Origin: Natronococcus pandeyae | Lineage (GTDB): Archaea; Halobacteriota; Halobacteria; Halobacteriales; Natrialbaceae | Assembly (NCBI RefSeq): GCF_008122205.1 | Contig: NZ_PHNJ01000003.1 | Coordinates: 124,001-188,000, forward strand | Reading direction: 5' to 3' | Length of the DNA stretch: 64,000 bases | Part shown: positions 58,038 to 64,000 of the stretch, one piece after another | How positions within the stretch are numbered: the first letter of the stretch is position 1 | Layout of the letters: every line of letters starts with the position of its first letter | Translations under genes and position numbers: made by a program | Notes under the pieces: model-generated | Database searches by the model: none | What the model was told of the DNA's origin: nothing | What the model saw: only the letters and a program-made list of their open reading frames with translations

Positions 58038-58772
58038 TCACCCGTTTCGTTCGCCGTCGACGATCTCGAGGACCTCCGGTGGCGACTCGATGCGGTAGGA
58101 GACGGCGGGGCCGTCCTCGGCACCGAAGGCGACGCCGTGGATCCCTGCCTCGGCGGCGCCTTTCACGTCGTGGTCGTACCGGTCGCCGATCATCAACGAC
58201 CGCTCGGCTGGGACGCCGGCCTTCTCGAGGGCCGTCTCGAACATCGCGGGATCGGGCTTCGTCCGGCCGACCTCCTCGGAGGTTGTGATCGAGTCGAACG
58301 CCTCGCGGACGCCGAACTGTTCGAGCATCCACCGGCCTTCCTCGTCGTCGACGTCGCTGACGACGCCGACGTGAAGGTCTCGAGCGGTGAGTCGCTCGAT
58401 CGTCTCGACGGCGCCCGGAACCGGCTCGATCGATGACCGGACGGCCTCCCGGAACGGCGGCTTCCACTCCGATCGCGGAACCGGTTCGCCGACGACCGCT
58501 TCGATACCCCTGTGATAGCCGTCGCGTGCGGCTCGAAACTCCGTTCCGTCGCGTTCGCGGAAGTGGTCGCCGACGGCGCTGCGCCAGGTGGCTATCGCGT
58601 CTTCGATGGTCGCGTCTACGTCGTGGCGCTCGAGGAGGTCCGCGACGAACGCGGTGTGTGCTGTCTGGACGGACTCGAGGTCGAGGATGACGCCGCCGAT
58701 GTCCCAGAAGACGGCTTCCCACTCCTCGGGCTCCGCAGGGGTACCGTCGCCGGAGCGTGAATCGCCGCTCAT
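58038..58772 (-). CDS. HAD-family phosphatase
   Basis: This 244-residue HAD hydrolase has nucleophile motif FWDIGGVILDLE, motif II VVSDVDDEEG and motif III/IV GRTKPDPAMFETALEKAG with IGDRYDHDVKGAAEAG. The second motif-I residue is Gly, as in many phosphoglycolate- or haloacid-type members. Its ATG overlaps the stop of the 2-hydroxyacid oxidase by 4 nt (ATGA), suggesting a shared pathway for 2-hydroxyacids or phosphoglycolate (inference). Confidence 0.9.
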   Translation of the reverse strand: MSGDSRSGDGTPAEPEEWEAVFWDIGGVILDLESVQTAHTAFVADLLERHDVDATIEDAIATWRSAVGDHFRERDGTEFRAARDGYHRGIEAVVGEPVPRSEWKPPFREAVRSSIEPVPGAVETIERLTARDLHVGVVSDVDDEEGRWMLEQFGVREAFDSITTSEEVGRTKPDPAMFETALEKAGVPAERSLMIGDRYDHDVKGAAEAGIHGVAFGAEDGPAVSYRIESPPEVLEIVDGERNG

Positions 58773-59953
58773 CGCTCCGCCCGCCGGATCGTCGACCGAT
58801 CGACCTCGTCGATGCTGGCACAGCCCGACAGCCCGACGGTCAGGTCCAGGTCCGCGAGGAAGTTCTTCAGGACGGAGCGCACGCCGTCCTCGCCGCCGAT
58901 TCCGAGCCCGTAGGCGTAGGGCCGGCCCAGCAGGACGGCGTCGGCGCCGAGCGCGATCGCCCGGACGGCGTCGCTGCCCCGGCGAATCCCGCTGTCGAAG
59001 AGGACCGGTACCTCGTCCCCGACGGCGTCGACGACGCCGGGCAGGGCCTCCAGTGCGGGAATCGCGCCGTCGACCTGGCGGCCGCCGTGGTTCGAGACGA
59101 TCACGCCGTCCATCCCGCACTCGACGGCGCGAGCGGCGTCGTCCGGGTGGAGCACGCCTTTGAGGATAATCGGCAGATCCGTATGTTCGCGCAGGAACGA
59201 GAGATCGTCCCAGGTGAGCGAGGCGTCGCCGAAGCAGTCGGTGAACGACTCAAGCGAGGCCTCGGGATCGGCCCACGGATCGTCGGTCTCGAGGCGGTCG
59301 CAGAACGCGTCGTCCTCGAAGTAGTTCTTGACCCCCTGGCCCTCGAGGAACGGGAGGTAGGCGAGCTCGATGTCGCGCTCGCGCCACCCCATCTTCGGCG
59401 TGTCGAGGGTGACGACGACGGCCTCGAAGCCGGCGTCCTCGGCGCGCTCTAAGAAGCTGGCCGCGACGTCTCGGTCTGCACTCCAGTAGAGCTGGAACCA
59501 TCCCGGTGCGTCGAGTTCTCCGGCGATCTCCTCCATCGTGTACGAGGAGACGGAACTCGAGATCATCGGCACGCCGACGTCGCTCGCCGCGCGGGCGACG
59601 GCGAGTTCCGCCTCGTCGTGAAGGATCGACTGGACCCCAATCGGTGCGAGCAGGACCGGTACCGGAATCTCCCGGCCGAACAGTTCGATCGAGAGATCCC
59701 GGTCGGAAACGTCCCGCAGGATTCGCGGAACGATCTGCCACTCGTCGAAGGCACGGTCGTTCGCCTCGACCGTCGACTCCGAGCCCGCGCCGCCCGCGAC
59801 GTAGGCGAACGCCTCCTCGCTGAGTTCCTCGCGGGCGCGTTCCTCGAGGTCCTCGTAGGCGACCGGGAACTCGGGTGGCTCGCCCTCGAGCATCCCCCGT
59901 CGGTAGACTGCTTCCTGTCGATCCGGCCCGTAGCTGGTGTTTTCTCCTGTCAT
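58769..59953 (-). CDS. FMN-dependent 2-hydroxyacid dehydrogenase/oxidase
   Basis: This 394-residue TIM-barrel flavoprotein has VSNHGGRQVDGAIPALEALP (catalytic His and Arg), FDSGIRRGSDAVRAIALGAD for FMN phosphate and ISSSVSSYTMEEI. It is the lactate monooxygenase/glycolate oxidase family; oxidation of lactate, glycolate or mandelate-like acids cannot be told apart by eye. It is first gene of the operon with the HAD phosphatase and divergent from the SDR gene. Confidence 0.92.
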   Translation of the reverse strand: MTGENTSYGPDRQEAVYRRGMLEGEPPEFPVAYEDLEERAREELSEEAFAYVAGGAGSESTVEANDRAFDEWQIVPRILRDVSDRDLSIELFGREIPVPVLLAPIGVQSILHDEAELAVARAASDVGVPMISSSVSSYTMEEIAGELDAPGWFQLYWSADRDVAASFLERAEDAGFEAVVVTLDTPKMGWRERDIELAYLPFLEGQGVKNYFEDDAFCDRLETDDPWADPEASLESFTDCFGDASLTWDDLSFLREHTDLPIILKGVLHPDDAARAVECGMDGVIVSNHGGRQVDGAIPALEALPGVVDAVGDEVPVLFDSGIRRGSDAVRAIALGADAVLLGRPYAYGLGIGGEDGVRSVLKNFLADLDLTVGLSGCASIDEVDRSTIRRAER

Positions 59954-60022
59954 AGTGCTGGGTGAGCGGCAGTCGGCACCGCTCGAGTGTGTGCGTATCG
60001 ATGACAGTGCTCGCCCACTGTC

Positions 60023-60097
60023 TTAACAATACGGGAGTCGGACCCATCTTTATTAACAGTGTCTGCGTATCGTTTACTGTACCTAACAATGGTAACC
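60023..60097 (+). promoter_or_regulatory. Three TTAACA-type sites at exact 30-bp spacing
   Basis: TTAACA at 60023 and 60053 and CTAACA at 60083 are spaced exactly 30 bp apart, about three helical turns. The last lies inside CCTAACAATGGTAACC (60082-60097), whose core matches 50761-50772 read in reverse. They sit between the 2-hydroxyacid oxidase and SDR genes, 30-104 bp before the SDR ATG. Confidence 0.6.
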
Positions 60098-60126
60098 ACT
60101 CTCGCAGCGGAGACGGGTGATCGCCG

Positions 60127-60903
60127 ATGAGTACCGAACAGTTCAGCGTCGACGGCGACGTCGCCATCGTCACCGGGGCCTCGAGCGGCATCGGGGAATC
60201 GATCGCGAAGGGGTTCGCTGACGACGGCGTCGACGTCGTGATCTGCTCGCGCGAGCAGGACAACGTCGACCCGGTCGCGGAGGAGATCAACGAAAGCGAC
60301 CGTCCGGGTACGGCGCTTCCGGTCGAGTGCGACGTCACCGACCGGGAGGCGGTCGACGCGCTGGTCGAGGCGACCGTCGAGGAGTTCGGCGGTCTCGACG
60401 TGCTGGTGAACAACGCCGGCGCGTCGTTCATGGCCACCTTCGACGATATCTCCGAGAACGGCTGGAAGACGATCGTCGACATCAACGTCCACGGCACCTA
60501 CCACTGCACGCAGGCCGCCGCGGAGCACCTCAAGGAAGACGGTGGGGTCGTGATCAACCTGTCCAGCGTCGCCGGACAGATGGGATCGCCGTACATGAGC
60601 CACTACGGCGCGGCGAAAGCGGCCGTGGTGAACCTGACGAAGACCCTCTCCTACGAGTGGGCGGGAGACGACGTCCGCGTCAACTGCATCGCGCCCGGCT
60701 TCGTCGCGACGGAAGGCGTCGAGAGCCAGATGGGCGTCTCGGCCGACGAGGTCGACCGGACGGAGGTCGAACGGCGGATGGGAACCGTCGAGGAGATCGC
60801 CGATCTCGCGCAGTTCCTCGCGAGTCCGGCCTCCTCGTACATCGTCGGCGAAACGATCACCGCGCAGGGACTGCCCCGCATCGAAGAGTCACCGGACGTA
60901 TGA
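60127..60903 (+). CDS. SDR family oxidoreductase
   Basis: This 258-residue short-chain dehydrogenase has the cofactor motif TGASSGIGESIAKG, NNAG (LVNNAGASF) and the active site Ser (NLSSVAG) with YGAAK. It belongs to the FabG-like/glucose-dehydrogenase-like group; 3-oxoacyl-CoA or acyl-carrier reductase is plausible. Its stop overlaps the start of the F420-type oxidoreductase by 4 nt (ATGA). Confidence 0.93.
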   Translation: MSTEQFSVDGDVAIVTGASSGIGESIAKGFADDGVDVVICSREQDNVDPVAEEINESDRPGTALPVECDVTDREAVDALVEATVEEFGGLDVLVNNAGASFMATFDDISENGWKTIVDINVHGTYHCTQAAAEHLKEDGGVVINLSSVAGQMGSPYMSHYGAAKAAVVNLTKTLSYEWAGDDVRVNCIAPGFVATEGVESQMGVSADEVDRTEVERRMGTVEEIADLAQFLASPASSYIVGETITAQGLPRIEESPDV

Positions 60904-61910
60904 CCGACAGAGACGTCCACCTCCCTGTCGCGGCCCAGCCGAGCGTCGACTCGCTGGCCGAGTACGCCCGGCGGGCCGAAGACGGGGGATTCGACTGCGT
61001 CTGGCTCCCCGAAACCTGGGGTCGAGACGCGGTGACCGTCCTGACGACGATCGCCGAGCGAACCGAGAGCGTCGATCTCGGGACCAGCATCGTCAACACC
61101 TACTCGCGCTCGCCGGCGCTGCTCGGCCAGACCGCCGCGACGCTGCAGGAGGTCGCCGACGGCCGGTTCCGTCTCGGCCTCGGCCCGAGCGGCCCAGTCG
61201 TGATCGAGAACTGGCACGGTCTCGAGTACGGCAACCCGCTCAAGCGCACCCGAGAGACCGTCGAGGTCGTCCGGCAGGTGCTCTCGGGCGAGACCGTCGA
61301 CTACGAGGGCGACGAGTTCTCGCTGGCCGGCTTCCGACTCCGGTGTGAGGCACCCGATCCCGCACCGCCGGTCGAGGTGACCGGGATGGGACCGAAGGCG
61401 GTCGAACTCGCGGGCCGGTTCGCCGACGGCTGGCACGCCATCATGCTCACGCCCGACGGAGTCCGGGACCGAATCGAAGACCTCGAGCGCGGCGCCGGCC
61501 TCGGCGACCGCGACCCCGACGATGTGGCGGTGACCGTCGGCGTCACCTGCTGTGCGCTGGAGGACGCCGACCGAGCCCGCGAACTCGCCCGACAGCACAC
61601 CGCGTTCTACGTCGGCGGGATGGGAACGTTCTACCGCGACGCGCTGGTTCGCCAGGGGTACGACGAGGGCGAGACGATCCACGACGCCTGGCAGGAGGGT
61701 GACCGGGAGCGGGCGCTCGAGGCGGTCTCCGACGAGTTGCTCGAGGACCTCTGTGCCGCGGGCGACCCCGAGACCGCGCGCGAGCGAGTCGCGCGGTTCG
61801 AGGCGGTCGACGGCGTCGACGCCGTCGCCGTCAGTTTCCCGCGCGGTGCCGACCAGGAAGAGATCGAGGCGACGATGGAGGCGCTGGCGCCGGATTCGGA
61901 CCCGGCCTGA
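60900..61910 (+). CDS. F420-dependent LLM oxidoreductase (TIGR04024-like)
   Basis: This 336-residue luciferase-like TIM barrel has CVWLPETWGRDAVTVLTTIAE, LGTSIVNTYSRSPALLGQTAATLQE and GRFRLGLGPSGPVVIENWHG, all typical of coenzyme-F420 oxidoreductases of haloarchaea. It probably transfers hydride to or from F420 on a carbonyl or enoyl substrate. It is translationally coupled to the SDR upstream. Confidence 0.93.
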   Translation: MTDRDVHLPVAAQPSVDSLAEYARRAEDGGFDCVWLPETWGRDAVTVLTTIAERTESVDLGTSIVNTYSRSPALLGQTAATLQEVADGRFRLGLGPSGPVVIENWHGLEYGNPLKRTRETVEVVRQVLSGETVDYEGDEFSLAGFRLRCEAPDPAPPVEVTGMGPKAVELAGRFADGWHAIMLTPDGVRDRIEDLERGAGLGDRDPDDVAVTVGVTCCALEDADRARELARQHTAFYVGGMGTFYRDALVRQGYDEGETIHDAWQEGDRERALEAVSDELLEDLCAAGDPETARERVARFEAVDGVDAVAVSFPRGADQEEIEATMEALAPDSDPA

Positions 61911-61946
61911 ACGGCGTCTCGTTTTCGCGAATTCCGGACGCGTGAG

Positions 61947-62555
61947 CTATCGCTCGAGCAGGTAGAGCGTCACGAACGCGGTCGCCGAGACGATCTCGGC
62001 GATCTTCGTCGAGAGTGCGGCCAGATCGTCCCGGAGGTGATCGACGAGGACCTCGTGAGCCGGGGCGTCGTGGTCGTGATCGTGCCCGTCATCGTGAGAG
62101 TGTTCGTCGTCGTGGGCGTGGTCATCGTGCCCGTCGTCGTGGCTGTGGTCGTCGTGGGCGTGATCGTCGTCGTGACTGTGATCGTCATCGTGCCCGTCGT
62201 CGTGACCGGTAGAATCGTCATGGCCGTGATCGTCGTGACCGTGATCGTGGCCGTCGAATCCGAGGGTACTCTCTGCGATCTGGAAGACGTGCCAGTCGGC
62301 GTAGGCGAAGACGTGTCCGATCATCAGGAGTGCACCGGCGAGGAACACCGTTGGCGGTGCGACGACGCCCGTCGCGTAGCTGACACCGAGGGCGACGACG
62401 AACGCTGCCCCGATGAGAAATAGAATCGGTAACAGCACGGTCGTTCCGTTCGCGAGAGACTCGAGGATACCACCGACGCCGAGTACCAGGTGGACGATCG
62501 CCGAAAACCCGGCGAGCCCGAACGCGACTGCCAGGAGAACGGTTCGCTGGTTCAT
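61947..62555 (-). CDS. Membrane protein with His/Asp-rich metal loop
   Basis: This 202-residue protein has four membrane helices in the first half (residues 7-90) and one near the C-terminus. Between them (about 101-165) runs a hydrophilic segment built almost entirely of His and Asp in HDDGHDDDHSHDDDHAHD-like repeats. Such loops bind zinc, nickel, cobalt or copper. It might be a metal buffer, exporter regulator or sensor. The DNA of the loop is itself repetitive and may vary in length. Family unknown. Confidence 0.82.
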   Translation of the reverse strand: MNQRTVLLAVAFGLAGFSAIVHLVLGVGGILESLANGTTVLLPILFLIGAAFVVALGVSYATGVVAPPTVFLAGALLMIGHVFAYADWHVFQIAESTLGFDGHDHGHDDHGHDDSTGHDDGHDDDHSHDDDHAHDDHSHDDGHDDHAHDDEHSHDDGHDHDHDAPAHEVLVDHLRDDLAALSTKIAEIVSATAFVTLYLLER

Positions 62556-62778
62556 TACGTGCTTCTCGCCCCCTCATTCCAAGGTGTCTGTGGTACATTC
62601 GTCGAAAGCTGACGTCTCTCTTCGAGACGGTCACTCGAGAAGTACAGTCATCGCTCGCAGAACGACCTGCCCGGTCGCACGGAGTGACGGACGATCGACC
62701 TCCTCGAGAGGTGCGCTCGGGCGTGGGCACTCGAGCGCTGCCGACAGCTACAAACCGCGTATCGACACAGTTCGTTGT

Positions 62779-63789
62779 ATGCCCGGAAAGGTACCGCCGG
62801 AGGAGTTGCTCGAGCACGTGTTCGGCCGCACGGGAACCGCGAACGCGGACGAGTCGGTGATTCAGGGACCCGCGGACGGTGAGGATGCCGCGGCGATCGC
62901 GTGGCCTGACGGCGAGGGAACGCTCGTCGTCAGCTCCGATCCGATCTCGCTCGCGGCCTCACAGGTCGGCCGCCTCGGTGTCCACGTCGCCTGCAACGAC
63001 GTCGCCGCCTCCGGAGCCGATCCCCGCTGGCTCACCGTCGTCATCCTGCTCCCGGACGAGGACGCGCCGCTCGAGACGATCACCGACGACCTCGACGCGG
63101 CCGCTCGGGAGGTCGGGGCGTCGATCGTCGGCGGTCACTCGGAGTACGTCGACCAGCTCGAGCGCCCGCTCGTCTCGCTGACCGCGATGGGGGCGAGCGA
63201 CGCGTTCGTCCCGACCGGGGGCGCAGAGCCCGGTGACAGGGTCGTCCTCACGAAGGCGGCAGGGATCGAGGGGACGGCCATCCTCGCGGCCGACTTCGGC
63301 GACGAACTCGGCGTCGATTCCGACGTCCGCGACCGCGCGGCGACGTTCCTCGAGGAGATCAGCGTCGTCCCTGACGGGCGCATCCTCCGGGAGTACGCGA
63401 CAGCGATGCACGACCCCACGGAGGGCGGCGTCGCGGCCGGCCTGTTCGAACTCGCGCGGGCCTCCGGCGTTCGGCTCGAAGTCGACCGGGACGCAGTACC
63501 GGTCCGCCCCGAAACCGAGACGCTCTGCGGGGCGGCGGGCGTCGACCCGCTCCGGATCTTCGGCTCGGGTGCGTTGCTCGCGACCGTCCCCGAGGATGCG
63601 ATCGACGACTGTCTCGAAGCGCTTGAGGACGCCGACCTCGCAGCCGCCGAGATCGGAACGGTCGGCGAGGCCCCACGAGCTTCGGAGACGGCGGACGGTT
63701 CCGCGCTCGAACTCGGTTCCGAGACGATCACGGAGCCGATTCAGGACGACCTCTATCCGCTGTGGGAAGCCGCCGACGACGGCGACTGA
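62779..63789 (+). CDS. AIR synthase-like kinase (HypE/ThiL-like)
   Basis: This 336-residue protein has the PurM/AIR-synthase fold: N-terminal GEDAAAIAWPDGEGTLVVSSDPISLA with GVHVACNDVAASGADPRWLT, then MHDPTEGGVAAGLFELARASG and LRIFGSGALLATVPEDA. It is closest to HypE-like and thiamine-monophosphate-kinase-like proteins; the exact substrate is open. Its last 37 nt overlap the convergent gene ending at 63753. Confidence 0.88.
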   Translation: MPGKVPPEELLEHVFGRTGTANADESVIQGPADGEDAAAIAWPDGEGTLVVSSDPISLAASQVGRLGVHVACNDVAASGADPRWLTVVILLPDEDAPLETITDDLDAAAREVGASIVGGHSEYVDQLERPLVSLTAMGASDAFVPTGGAEPGDRVVLTKAAGIEGTAILAADFGDELGVDSDVRDRAATFLEEISVVPDGRILREYATAMHDPTEGGVAAGLFELARASGVRLEVDRDAVPVRPETETLCGAAGVDPLRIFGSGALLATVPEDAIDDCLEALEDADLAAAEIGTVGEAPRASETADGSALELGSETITEPIQDDLYPLWEAADDGD

Positions 63790-64000
63790 TCCGCGGGCTC
63801 GCTCGAGCCGAACGCCGCACGAACGACCGCGTCGACCACGACTGCTTCGGGATCGACGACCGCGTCCGCCTCGCCGTCTCCGACCACTTCCTTTGCGTCT
63901 CGATTTGCGATCATCACGATTCGAGCGTCCGTGACGCCTCGTGCGGCGAGCGACGCGTCGGTGGCATCCAGTTCCCCGGCTGTCGTGACGAGAACTGCAT
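63753..64000 (-). CDS. 3' part of an uncharacterised gene (runs off window)
   Basis: Minus-strand frame entering from the right edge (VLVTTAGELDATDASLAARG) and ending in TAG at 63753-63755. The fragment has a Rossmann-like beta-alpha pattern (ARIVMIANRDAKEVV, ADAVVDPEAVVVDAVV) and an Ala/Ser tail, resembling small NAD-binding or TrkA-N/DUF7126-like proteins. It overlaps the 3' end of the AIR-synthase-like gene by 37 nt, tail to tail. Its start is outside the window. Confidence 0.7.
   Translation of the reverse strand, partial: AVLVTTAGELDATDASLAARGVTDARIVMIANRDAKEVVGDGEADAVVDPEAVVVDAVVRAAFGSSEPADQSPSSAASHSG

Noticed and set aside
1-64000. tRNA, rRNA or transposase genes
   Set aside because: No cloverleaf-like sequence, rRNA signature or DDE/HUH transposase reading frame was recognised by eye in the gaps.

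Overview
The window is chromosomal DNA of a haloarchaeon (class Halobacteria). The evidence is the very high G+C with GAC/GAG/GTC-rich codons, the strongly acidic predicted proteins, Tat-type lipoprotein signals, and archaeal genes such as pelota, RqcH/NEMF, Elp3, TrmB- and FilR1-type regulators and HalOD1. Several haloarchaea-specific DUF families also occur (DUF5799, DUF6360, DUF7282, DUF7344). The families suggest Natrialbales or a relative, but the sequence alone does not fix the genus. I found no rRNA, tRNA, CRISPR array or intact transposase.

Layout. 1-5.4 kb: small conserved proteins, a gamma-carbonic anhydrase, a 50-bp tandem repeat, a DUF3006 plus ComEC-like metallohydrolase pair, OsmC, a hairpin-rich gap and a UPF0173 hydrolase. 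5.4-12.4 kb: a RecJ/DHH-like protein whose catalytic motifs look degenerate, then a FilR1-type regulator divergent from a tightly overlapping methyltransferase-MFS-DUF411 operon that ends in an 80-nt palindrome. 12.6-18.6 kb: Elp3, a ZIP transporter, an unknown protein and RqcH. 18.6-20.3 kb: an AT-richer accessory patch with a lipoprotein, a tiny membrane protein and copies of a dispersed repeat. 20.3-25 kb: a thiamine-type ABC transporter (ATPase, fused double permease, ThiB-like binding protein) interrupted by a divergent MTH1187-type thiamine-binding protein.

25-36.6 kb: an asparagine-synthetase-like protein, small membrane and soluble proteins, ferredoxin-nitrite reductase, pelota, and a TrmB-RND operon. 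The RND exporter carries a long heptad coiled coil and its promoter holds GTTAGTAA-type inverted sites. 37.0-39.5 kb: a second accessory patch. It has a roughly 416-bp element bounded by CCTGCTGAA inverted repeats and packed with eight successive small hairpins, then HalOD1, Lrp and DUF7344 genes with dyad operators and another dispersed-repeat copy. 39.5-48.2 kb: an RNase Z-like protein, a zinc alcohol dehydrogenase, a Tat-exported protein with a possible papain-like Cys/His pattern, an Lhr-type helicase, an HTH regulator, an alpha/beta hydrolase and a small membrane-anchored protein.

48.3-62 kb: mostly fatty-acid/acyl-CoA metabolism. It contains two MaoC hydratases, a hydroxyacyl-CoA dehydrogenase/enoyl-CoA hydratase fusion, an ACAD10/11-type phosphotransferase, an acyl-CoA dehydrogenase, a HAD phosphatase, an FMN 2-hydroxyacid oxidase, an SDR and an F420-type luciferase-like oxidoreductase. 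The promoters of the fusion gene and the SDR operon share a 12-base motif (TAACAATGGTAA), suggesting a common regulator. An HTH, 3-TM and double-DUF7282 module lies inside this region. 62-64 kb: a histidine/aspartate-rich membrane protein, an AIR-synthase-like kinase and the 3' end of a convergent gene that overlaps it.

Nothing here is a clear, complete unknown defence or mobile system. The least explained structures are the hairpin array at 37.1-37.5 kb, the related large inverted repeats, and the shared operator-like motifs.
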